Below, piece by piece: positions 25,802-33,359 of a DNA stretch of 64,000 bases (the stretch's first letter is position 1; every line of letters begins with the position of its first letter). Under the pieces are notes generated by a model. It was not told the DNA's origin. It was given only the letters and a program-made list of their open reading frames with translations, and made no database searches. The translations under genes were made by a program, and so were the position numbers. The stretch covers positions 1-64,000 of the forward strand of contig CAZQTW010000003.1 of NCBI GenBank assembly GCA_964596165.1, written 5' to 3'. The DNA is from CAYUQT01 sp964596165. GTDB taxonomy: Bacteria; Planctomycetota; Phycisphaerae; UBA1845; JAFGLZ01.

Positions 25802-27043
25802 CTACGGGTAGGCTGCTTCGAAGAGGCTCGGCCACAGGCCCACGCGGGATTGGCGGCCGACTTTTGGGCCGAGGCCATACATGAATGCGAGGTCTTCGCC
25901 GCGAAACGAAGCCGCCCGGAGTTCCGGACGTTCACCCAAGTACATGGGTTTGGAGAGCCTGTTCAACGGCAGGCGTTGGTTGTCCGCATCAAAGGCCACG
26001 ATGACGATCGGGGCGATGGGATTCTCTCGGTTGTACTTGACCACGACGGCGTATTGACCGGTTTGCAGACGGATCTTAGCCCCGATGGGAAACGGCTGAA
26101 TCAAGTGAACGAACACGCGGGTCAGTTTTTGATCGTAGTAACGACGGTACGGACCGGCACACATTTCCCAAAGGACCTTGATGGACGACTTGGCTTCCTT
26201 ATAGGTGCCGACGGCGGTACCCGCGTCGTAAGCGTCGGCAATGCGAACGATTCGTGAGAAGACATGGAGGCGTTCGCCGAGCAACCCTTCCGGATATCCG
26301 CTCCCGTCCATGTTCTCGTGGTGTGTTCGGACAAGTGTTTTCGCGGTGGCCGAGAATTCCTCGGGAAGGAGATCGGCCCCGGTATTCGGATGTGCGCGGA
26401 TCTGATTCCAGAGTTCGGGCGTCAGCGGTTCTTCTTGAGTGTACAGCGATCTCAGGGGCAGCATGCCCACGTCCATGAGCATCACACCCAATCCGAGGGG
26501 CACAAGGCTCTCCAGGAGGTGTGGATTGAGGTCCTTGCCGACCGACTGCCGTTGACGCTCCTGAGTGACGTACTGACGCGCCGCCGTTCCCAAGAGCATG
26601 CTCAGATAGAAGACATTGCCGATGTGTTCGCTGAGGTATCCTTGGCCGGACATGAGGTTGTCGACCAATGCCGCTTCCACGGGATTCTCTTCAAGGTATT
26701 TGATGACATCCAGGACCACCGATTGGATCCGGGTGATGTCCGTGGCCCGCAACGCCGAGTTCCTGATCACCCGCTCGGCCACTTCGGATATGCAGGCGGA
26801 GACCCTTCGTTTCGCGGTCTGTGCGACGGTTCGTTCCCGTGAATCATCTTCAAACTCGACCACCTCGTCGAGTTGGGGGTCGAAGATCTTGAAACAATGC
26901 TCCGGAAACCTCACGCGCAGGGAGGCGATGTCGGACGCGGTCAGGACCGTATCTCCCGACAGCATCATCATGTCCTGCCAGTAGAAGGCTTCCGCCAATC
27001 GCATTCCGGGGAGCAACTCGGAACAGGGGACCATGAGTGGCAC
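25802..27043 (-). CDS. HD-GYP-domain protein with degenerate HD motif
   Basis: 413 residues from GTG 27043 with GGAG seven bases before it; ATG 27034 is the alternative. An N-terminal region of about 120 residues, rich in acidic and basic residues, precedes the HD-GYP domain (about 125-320). The GYP part is intact (THHENMDGSGYPEGL), followed by RIVRIADAYDAG. The defining HD pair is altered: the position normally LLHDIGK reads LMDVGML, so the metal-binding His is replaced by Met. HD-GYP proteins usually hydrolyse cyclic di-GMP; this one may be inactive or act as a sensor or effector. The C-terminal part contains a PilZ-like or SH3-like segment (GAKIRLQTGQYAVVVKYN). Confidence 0.8.
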   Translation of the reverse strand: MPLMVPCSELLPGMRLAEAFYWQDMMMLSGDTVLTASDIASLRVRFPEHCFKIFDPQLDEVVEFEDDSRERTVAQTAKRRVSACISEVAERVIRNSALRATDITRIQSVVLDVIKYLEENPVEAALVDNLMSGQGYLSEHIGNVFYLSMLLGTAARQYVTQERQRQSVGKDLNPHLLESLVPLGLGVMLMDVGMLPLRSLYTQEEPLTPELWNQIRAHPNTGADLLPEEFSATAKTLVRTHHENMDGSGYPEGLLGERLHVFSRIVRIADAYDAGTAVGTYKEAKSSIKVLWEMCAGPYRRYYDQKLTRVFVHLIQPFPIGAKIRLQTGQYAVVVKYNRENPIAPIVIVAFDADNQRLPLNRLSKPMYLGERPELRAASFRGEDLAFMYGLGPKVGRQSRVGLWPSLFEAAYP

Positions 27044-27426
27044 GGTGCTACTCCGGTATTTCCTGGGGTGGCGGTTGTATCAGGACGTTGCCGGCCTCAG
27101 GAAAGCATTTCACACGGGGTTTTCACCCGAGGGCCGACGTGTGTTGACGAGACCAAGCAGGCTCTCACGTGGCGCCGGCTCATCGAAGCGAACGAGAAAA
27201 CCCTTCTTGTGTATCGTTAAAATGGTATGCCCACATGAGCAATCCGCCGCTGGTGATAGGGGACCGGCTTTCAGGTCCCATAACCGTGATGGCACCCTCG
27301 ACTATGTTGGGTAGGACGCGTTTCCCACGGGGCGCCGACCGCTGGCCAGGGTGTCCGGTTGCGGATAGACTTGGAGCCCATCGAGGTTAGAGGCGCAACG
27401 AGTCCTTGGATACTTGGAGGATGCCC
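27044..27426. other. Intergenic region between divergent genes
   Basis: About 380 bases between the divergent HD-GYP and DUF1080-ThuA genes, presumably holding both promoters. A small inverted repeat (GGGACC at 27260-27265 pairing with GGTCCC at 27274-27279) is visible. A GGAGG sits at 27416-27420, six bases before the ATG at 27427. No RNA gene, coding region or convincing -35/-10 pair is recognised. Confidence 0.5.
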
Positions 27427-29010
27427 ATGTTCGGCAAGAGCTTCCTTGGCGGTCTGATATGCACGATTCCGGCCGTCTTCTTGGGATTCCCTACGGCGTT
27501 GGCGGACGACGGGTTCAGGCCGATCTTCAACGGCAAGACGCTCGATGGGTGGGACGGCGATCCGGCCCTGTGGCGCGTAGAGGACGGCGCCATCATCGGC
27601 GAAACCAAGGCCGACAAGCCGATCAAGACGAACACGTTTCTCACGTGGCGGCAGGGCGAGGTGGACGACTTTGAGTTGACGCTTGAGTATCGCATCCTGA
27701 CCGAATTTGCCAACAGCGGCATCCAGTACCGCAGTTTTGAGAATGTCAAGGAGTGGGGCACGTGGGTCATTGGTGGTTATCAGGCGGATATCGACTCCAG
27801 TCTGCAGTTCACGGGCATCCTTTACGGTGAGCGATACCGTGGGATTCTGGCGCAGCGTGGCCAGAAGGTTGTCATCGGCGAAGACCACAAGCCGAAGGTC
27901 GTCGAGCAGTTTGCCGAATCGGCCCATCTCGGCGCCGCCATTAAGAAGGGCGAGTGGAACAGCTACCGAGTGATCGCGAAGGGTTATCGGTTCGTGCAGG
28001 AGATCAACGGCCGGGTCATGATCGAGGCCGAAGATCAGGACAAGAGCATGCGCCGACGGGCAGGCCTGCTCGCGCTGCAACTGCACGTCGGTCCCCCCAT
28101 GACGATCCAGTTTCGGAATGTGCTGCTGAAGCGACTGCCGATGGAAGGTGTCAAGAAGGTGGTCTTCGTAGCCGGTCCGGTCAGCCACGGTTACGGCGAT
28201 CACGAACACATCGCCGGGTGTGAGCTGCTGGCCCAGGCGCTCAACGGCAGCGGTCTTCCGGTGTACGCGACGGTCTATCGAAACGGTTGGCCCAAGGACC
28301 CGACGGCCTTGGACAACGCCGACGCGCTGGTGCTGTTCGGTGACGGCGGCGGTGGCAACATGGTCCTGCCTCACCTGGATGAGCTCGACAAGGTGATGGG
28401 CAGGGGAGTTGGATTGGCGGTGCTTCACTATGCGTTGGACGTACCCAAGGGGAAGGCGAGCGACTGCTACCTGAAGTGGATTGGCGGACACTACCTTCAA
28501 CATTGGTCGATCAACCCCTATTGGAGGGCCGAGTTCAAGGCGCTGCCCGATCATCCCGTCGCCCGCGGCGTCAAGCCGTTTTCGATCGACGATGAGTGGT
28601 ACTATCACATGCGATTCGTCGAGGGGATGAAGGGCGTGACGCCGATTCTGACGGCCACACCGCCGGACGAGACGCGCAAGCGGCCCGACGGTCCCCACAG
28701 CGGCAATCCGCACGTTCGAGCGCGCATGGGACAGCCGGAACATCTGGCGTGGGTGTACGAACGTCCCGGCGGCGGCAGGGGAATGGGTTTCACCGGCTGC
28801 CATTCCCACTGGAACTGGGGACACGATGACTTCCGCAAGGTAGTTCTGAACGGGATCGTCTGGGTCGCCGGCCTTGATGTCCCCGCCGGAGGGGTGGCTT
28901 CGAAGACGCCGACGTTCGAGGAGTTGCAAGCGGGCTTGGGTAAGCCCCAACCGGCGTCCTTCGATGCCGACGCGGTTCGGAAGCGGATGAGCGAGTGGGC
29001 TCATCGGTAG
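27427..29010 (+). CDS. Secreted DUF1080 (3-keto-disaccharide hydrolase) and ThuA-domain protein
   Basis: 527 residues. The start is ATG 27427, correctly spaced from TTGGAGG; the ATG at 27421 is too close. The signal peptide is MFGKSFLGGLICTIPAVFLGF. Residues about 30-235 are the DUF1080 lectin-like fold (FNGKTLDGWDGDPALWRVED, FANSGIQYRSFENVKEWGT), now associated with 3-keto-disaccharide hydrolysis. Residues about 245-500 are a ThuA domain (KKVVFVAGPVSHGYGDHEH, AVLHYALDVPKG), a class I glutamine-amidotransferase-like fold named after trehalose utilisation. The fusion is typical of planctomycetes and verrucomicrobia and fits the Tat-exported Gfo/Idh protein nearby. Confidence 0.92.
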   Translation: MFGKSFLGGLICTIPAVFLGFPTALADDGFRPIFNGKTLDGWDGDPALWRVEDGAIIGETKADKPIKTNTFLTWRQGEVDDFELTLEYRILTEFANSGIQYRSFENVKEWGTWVIGGYQADIDSSLQFTGILYGERYRGILAQRGQKVVIGEDHKPKVVEQFAESAHLGAAIKKGEWNSYRVIAKGYRFVQEINGRVMIEAEDQDKSMRRRAGLLALQLHVGPPMTIQFRNVLLKRLPMEGVKKVVFVAGPVSHGYGDHEHIAGCELLAQALNGSGLPVYATVYRNGWPKDPTALDNADALVLFGDGGGGNMVLPHLDELDKVMGRGVGLAVLHYALDVPKGKASDCYLKWIGGHYLQHWSINPYWRAEFKALPDHPVARGVKPFSIDDEWYYHMRFVEGMKGVTPILTATPPDETRKRPDGPHSGNPHVRARMGQPEHLAWVYERPGGGRGMGFTGCHSHWNWGHDDFRKVVLNGIVWVAGLDVPAGGVASKTPTFEELQAGLGKPQPASFDADAVRKRMSEWAHR

Positions 29011-29215
29011 GTCGGCCGTTCCTTGACCGACCCGCGGTGTTGGCTTTAGCATGATGTGGGGGGTGCTCACCGGGGATCGGTGTCCAAGTGCGGCCATTGG
29101 GGCTTTATGGCGAGCTTCGGAAAGACACGACGAGTACGGGGATTGGCGGGGCGACGGAAGTGGAATCACGATTAAACACCGCGTGTTGAGCCCGCAATCC
29201 AATCGGAGGTTGGTG

Positions 29216-29926
29216 ATGTTTCGATCGCGCGCCTTCACGTTGATTGAACTGTTGGTCGTCGTTGCCATTATTGGTCTGTTGTTGGCGATCCTTCTGCCCT
29301 CGATGAAGATGGCACGGGCGCAGGCGAACGAAGTGACCTGTCGCGGCAACCTGCATCAGCTTCACGTAGCCATCGATGTCTACGCCAACGAACGCAATGG
29401 GTTATATCCGCTGGTCCCGTTTGAAGGGAATCCGCACCTCGAACTGATCGACGCGCTGGAGGCTCGTCGAGGTGGGTTGTTGAACGCCATGTATTGTCCG
29501 CAGGCCCGTGCGGTGGAAGATGCCGCGCAAAACACCACGGACTACCCTCCCAAGGGACAGAAGACATCGGTTATCGACACGCCGGAGAACCGCGAGGTGG
29601 GCAATATCAGCTACCTGTACTGGAGCATGAAGGATCGAAGCGACTGGCGGGCCACCGATCACAAGAAGTACGCGGAGCCGATGGATTCATTCAGGCCCCG
29701 GTGGCTTCGCAATTGCGGAGCTCCCATTCCGCAGCAACCCAGCGACCCATGCACGCCCTGCGCCCTTCAGGATTACCGTCCGGGGGAATACTGGGTCCTT
29801 TGCGACTTCTTTCGCCAGGGGGCGCCGTTTCCGCACACCCGCAAGCACGCCAGCGGCCTGAACGTTCTGTTTCTCGACGGACACGGGGAATGGTTGAGGG
29901 GCCAGCCACGATCGTTGTTCAAGTGA
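29216..29926 (+). CDS. Prepilin-like protein with H-x9-DG motif
   Basis: 236 residues from ATG 29216, six bases after GGAGG. The N-terminus is a type IV prepilin methylation motif (AFTLIELLVVVAIIGLLLAI) with the usual Glu at position 5 of the mature chain. The C-terminus has HASGLNVLFLDGH, the H-x9-DG element of prepilin-processing-associated proteins that planctomycetes and lentisphaerae carry in large numbers. It sits between a DUF1080 protein and a glycosidase, so it may be a pseudopilin helping secrete or display these enzymes. That role is inferred from position. Confidence 0.9.
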   Translation: MFRSRAFTLIELLVVVAIIGLLLAILLPSMKMARAQANEVTCRGNLHQLHVAIDVYANERNGLYPLVPFEGNPHLELIDALEARRGGLLNAMYCPQARAVEDAAQNTTDYPPKGQKTSVIDTPENREVGNISYLYWSMKDRSDWRATDHKKYAEPMDSFRPRWLRNCGAPIPQQPSDPCTPCALQDYRPGEYWVLCDFFRQGAPFPHTRKHASGLNVLFLDGHGEWLRGQPRSLFK

Positions 29927-29962
29927 CCTGGGACCAGGAAGACCGAATGGGGGGAGATACCC

Positions 29963-32563
29963 ATGCTCAGCCTGTTGACCGTGATGTTGTCTGCAGGAGC
30001 AGGCGAGATGACTCATGCCGCCGAATGGATCTGGGGCGATGCGCAATCGTCCGCGCCTAAAAACCGATTCACGTACTTCAGGAAGGTGTTCGAGCTCAAG
30101 GAGCTTCCCAAGGATGCCACGCTTCGTTTCGCCGCCGACAGCAACGGGCAACTGTGGATCAACGGGCAGGTCGTGCGACGAAAGGTCGCTCGTTATCACG
30201 AATCCCATATTACCGCCGAGGTGGTCGATGCCGGACCGTACCTGCGGATCGGGAAGAACGTCATCGTGGTCCGGCACCACAACTGGGGCGACCTGATCAC
30301 GTTTCAACGGACCGGCAACAAGCACGCGGGGCTCTACGTCAACAGCGTGTTCATCAGGAGCGATGCCTCATGGCGTTGGATCACGGCGCCTGAATTCATG
30401 CCGCACGACAAGCAGGTCGTCGGTGTGATCGGCGACAAACGGATTCGGTATGCTCAGGTCATCGACCTTCGCAAGACCCTTCCGGGCGACGTCCACTCGC
30501 CCGATTTTGACGACGGCGGATGGCAACAGGCGAGCGTAGTGACCGACGGCCCGTGGCCGGCAGCGCCGGATGACGTCGAGACGCCCGGTCAGCGCGAACA
30601 CCGCGTCATGCCGATGTCGGTCCTGAACGCGGGCACACTCGAGCGAACCCGGCCGCTGTCGGATGATCCGCTGTCGATGGCGCCCGGGATCCGGACGTCC
30701 ACGTGCCGACCTGACGCACGGGCCGTTCGAGAGGCCGGCAAGCTGCTTGCAGGCAAGCCGGCGGTGCTCGAGGGCAAGGCGGGCGAGTCGGTCTACATCA
30801 CTTTTGACTTCGCCCGGCCGGTCCACGGCTACCCATACCTCGATCTCAGCGATGCAACCGAGGGGGTGGTCATCGACTGGGGCTATTGCGAACTGTCTCG
30901 ATCGCTCTGCTTCGGCAAGATGCACGTCGATGAGAGCGGCTGGATCAACCCCGAGGGTGTTGTCGGCCCGGGCTATGCCGATCGGTGCATTACGCGGCAG
31001 GGGGCGCAGTCGGTCGAGATGCCCGACGAGCGAACGGCCCGGTGGCTCGCTCTGCACGTCCACTTCAAGGCGGACGGCCGACTCACGTTGAAGGAGGTCG
31101 GCATCGTCACGAGTCAGTACCCCATCCGGCCGGTGGGCAGTTTCGCCTGCGGCGACGAGCGGATCGACCAGATCGTCAAGCTCTGCCTGATCCACGCCGA
31201 GGTCACGATGTCCGACGCCTACGTCGACACGCCCGGCCGCGAGGACGGCCAGTGGATCGAGGACGATCGCCCACGGGCGCTGATCGCCGCCCGATGGTTC
31301 GGCGACGACCGCCTGCGCAAGTTCCTCATCCGCACCCACGCCCAAGGCCAGCACCAGGACGGCAACCTCCATCCGTTCTCGCCGAGCAACTACCCGAAGA
31401 ACGGGGAACTGTCGGCCTCGTATGATTGGAGCGTCCAGTGGGTCGCGTGCATCTTCGACGATTATGTATGGTCCGGTCAGACGGACCTGATCGCGAAGTA
31501 CTGGGACAACATCTGCCGCTTCTGGGACTGTGTTTTGAAGCACGTTGACGAGAGCGGGCTGTGGCGGACGAACAACGTTCTGGCGGATATTCGCGTGGGC
31601 GTCCGACCCGATCCCACGGCCTCCAGCGGCCTGGTGACGCCTTGGATCATCGAGCGGCTCCGATGGTCGGCCGAGATGGCCGACGCCGTCGGCAAGACGG
31701 ACAAAGCGACTGCGTGGCGGGCGATGGCCGAGAAGATGACACAGGCGTTCCGCAAGTTCCATATCGTGCCAGGCATGTCGGGCATCCCGGTTCATGTGGC
31801 CGATGTGTACGATCCGGCCAAGCCCGATATGCCCCATCGCGGTTACAGTCAGGCGGGGCAGACGATTGCCGTGACGGCCGGTCTGCTTGCTCCCGAGGAG
31901 GCGATGGCCGATGTCGATTACGCCTTTCAGGCGCCCGACGGTTCACCACCTCCAGGCGTGACGCGGTGGAACAACCCGACCTACGGGTATCGCGTGTTGC
32001 GGGTGCTGTCGCACGTCGGCCTGCACGAGAGGGCGGTCAACCATCTGATCGAGCGATACTCACCGTACCTGCCGGGGAATCCACGAAATGCGATTCCGCT
32101 GAAGCTTCAGGGGCCCTATGGCGGTCCGCTGCCGGAGTATTGGATCAGTCGTGAGGATTTGGGCCTATCTGAGGGACAGAAGAACACGGCGCAGCCGGAC
32201 GACGAGACCGGTTCGCACGGGTGGGGCGCGGTCCCGCTCTTGTGGCTGCACGAGTGCCTGCTCGGTGTGACGATCACCTCGCCGGGCGGCTCGCGGATTC
32301 GCATCGCCCCCGAGGCAGGGGGTCTACCTTACGTTTCCGGCCACACGCTGACGCCGAGGGGTGTCGTGTGGGTCCACTGGGACCCGCAACAGTGGCGGCT
32401 GGAACTCACGCTTCCGGCGGGCGTGACCGCGGAGATCGTCATGCCGTCCGCCTGCAAGGGCAAGCGGATCGAAGTCGTACAATCGCCGGGTTCGGTGACG
32501 GAGAAGGAGAAAGGTGTGTTCGTCGCCAACGCACCCGGGCAGTATTTGCTTATGGCGAGGTAG
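29963..32563 (+). CDS. Secreted alpha-L-rhamnosidase-like protein (GH78 type)
   Basis: 866 residues; ATG preceded by GGGGGGAG. The short N-terminal signal is followed by beta-sandwich domains (ATLRFAADSNGQLWINGQVV). The (alpha/alpha)6 catalytic domain begins near DTPGREDGQWIEDDRP, equivalent to the DCPQREER-like acid-rich motif of GH78, and continues through TRWNNPTYGYRVLRVL and a C-terminal beta domain (GSRIRIAPEAGGLPYVSGHT). GH78 enzymes release L-rhamnose from rhamnosides. An L-rhamnose mutarotase gene is encoded about 4.7 kb further on (37246), supporting rhamnose as the product. The family-level assignment is based on layout and motifs only. Confidence 0.85.
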   Translation: MLSLLTVMLSAGAGEMTHAAEWIWGDAQSSAPKNRFTYFRKVFELKELPKDATLRFAADSNGQLWINGQVVRRKVARYHESHITAEVVDAGPYLRIGKNVIVVRHHNWGDLITFQRTGNKHAGLYVNSVFIRSDASWRWITAPEFMPHDKQVVGVIGDKRIRYAQVIDLRKTLPGDVHSPDFDDGGWQQASVVTDGPWPAAPDDVETPGQREHRVMPMSVLNAGTLERTRPLSDDPLSMAPGIRTSTCRPDARAVREAGKLLAGKPAVLEGKAGESVYITFDFARPVHGYPYLDLSDATEGVVIDWGYCELSRSLCFGKMHVDESGWINPEGVVGPGYADRCITRQGAQSVEMPDERTARWLALHVHFKADGRLTLKEVGIVTSQYPIRPVGSFACGDERIDQIVKLCLIHAEVTMSDAYVDTPGREDGQWIEDDRPRALIAARWFGDDRLRKFLIRTHAQGQHQDGNLHPFSPSNYPKNGELSASYDWSVQWVACIFDDYVWSGQTDLIAKYWDNICRFWDCVLKHVDESGLWRTNNVLADIRVGVRPDPTASSGLVTPWIIERLRWSAEMADAVGKTDKATAWRAMAEKMTQAFRKFHIVPGMSGIPVHVADVYDPAKPDMPHRGYSQAGQTIAVTAGLLAPEEAMADVDYAFQAPDGSPPPGVTRWNNPTYGYRVLRVLSHVGLHERAVNHLIERYSPYLPGNPRNAIPLKLQGPYGGPLPEYWISREDLGLSEGQKNTAQPDDETGSHGWGAVPLLWLHECLLGVTITSPGGSRIRIAPEAGGLPYVSGHTLTPRGVVWVHWDPQQWRLELTLPAGVTAEIVMPSACKGKRIEVVQSPGSVTEKEKGVFVANAPGQYLLMAR

Positions 32564-32584
32564 CGAGCATCTGCTCCCGATGCC

Positions 32585-33208
32585 TCAGAGGCTGACGCCC
32601 GGGTCGCCGCGTCTGATCTTGTCGATGGAGGCTTCGACTTCGGGCCTCAGCGATTCGAATCGGTCGACGAAGTAGCTCAGGCACCGGGCGGTATCGAACC
32701 CGGCAAGCCTGACGAGTGCCCGGAAGTCAACGGCATCCTGGTCCCGGCGGGTCCGAGCAGGATTGATGGCGGAGCAGTACTTGATTGCGGCCAGCGCCTC
32801 GGGCGAGGGCAGGACTGATTCGCGCCGAGTGACCTCCAGCAGAACCGGATGGTTGCGGGCATCCACGATGTCGATTCCCAGGGTATCGCAGGTGATGGCC
32901 TCTCCTGCGTCCACGTAAGGAATGCGATCTTTGTGCTTGCGGAACCAGGCTCGCACCGTCTGAAACGTCTTGCCGTCGACCAGATAATCGGTGTCGTCCG
33001 TGAACCGCGGCTTGACGTAGTGTGCGAGCGCCTTTGCACCAATCAGCAACCCGCCTGCCTCGCGGATGATGCCCTCCAACTCCTGTCGCTCCGGGAGCGA
33101 TTCTCTCTCGGCGGCGGCCATGACTGTCCTCTCGATGAGCGCGTCGGCCTGTTCGTACGTGACGTTCTTCACGGCGATACCCCGTCCGTTACTACCATAT
33201 TGTAGCAT
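32585..33208 (-). CDS. Nucleotidyltransferase-like protein
   Basis: About 207 residues from ATG 33208; GTG 33172 is an alternative and neither has a strong ribosome-binding site. GGLLIGAKALAHYVKPRFTD followed by DTDYLVDG reproduces the nucleotidyltransferase pattern of a Gly-rich start, a helix with His, then an Arg-x-Thr-x-Asp-x-Asp-like site. The rest (PEALAAIKYCSAINPARTRR, then DQDAVDFRALVRL) resembles substrate-type nucleotidyltransferases such as the DUF6036 and AbiEii-like groups. Its substrate is unknown. It lies 150 bases downstream of the KAP-FGE gene on the same strand. Confidence 0.7.
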   Translation of the reverse strand: MLQYGSNGRGIAVKNVTYEQADALIERTVMAAAERESLPERQELEGIIREAGGLLIGAKALAHYVKPRFTDDTDYLVDGKTFQTVRAWFRKHKDRIPYVDAGEAITCDTLGIDIVDARNHPVLLEVTRRESVLPSPEALAAIKYCSAINPARTRRDQDAVDFRALVRLAGFDTARCLSYFVDRFESLRPEVEASIDKIRRGDPGVSL

Positions 33209-33269
33209 GTCGGCGAGATCGCAACGTCTCCGGATCGAAGTGATACGGTGCCTTTGCGCGCGGATGCGT

Positions 33270-33306
33270 CCGGCCTCGCGTGCGCGGCCGGAGGGGTTCG
33301 CCCCTC
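33270..33306. repeat. Tandem GC-rich hairpins downstream of the KAP-FGE gene
   Basis: Two perfect hairpins abut: CCGGCC...GGCCGG (33270-33275 with 33286-33291, ten-base loop) and GAGGGG-TTCG-CCCCTC (33291-33306, four-base loop). On the minus strand they follow the KAP-FGE stop by about 55 bases, so they could terminate its transcript. GC-rich hairpins with short loops also occur 3' of retroelement variable regions, which is why they are noted here. Confidence 0.55.
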
Positions 33307-33323
33307 GCCCCCCTGGACCCCGG

Positions 33324-33355
33324 CAAAGTGTAAAAGCACAAAGTGCAAAGTGTAA
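33324..33355. repeat. Triplicated CAAAGTG direct repeat
   Basis: CAAAGTG occurs three times between 33324 and 33352 (two copies extend to CAAAGTGTAA), just 3' of the KAP-FGE stop and next to the GC-rich hairpins. The tract is A-rich on the plus strand, unlike the surrounding GC-rich sequence. Confidence 0.5.
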
Positions 33356-33359
33356 TCCT

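Noticed and set aside
27271..29349. 692-codon antisense frame over DUF1080-ThuA
   Set aside because: A shadow with low complexity (Arg, His, Pro rich) and no recognisable domain.
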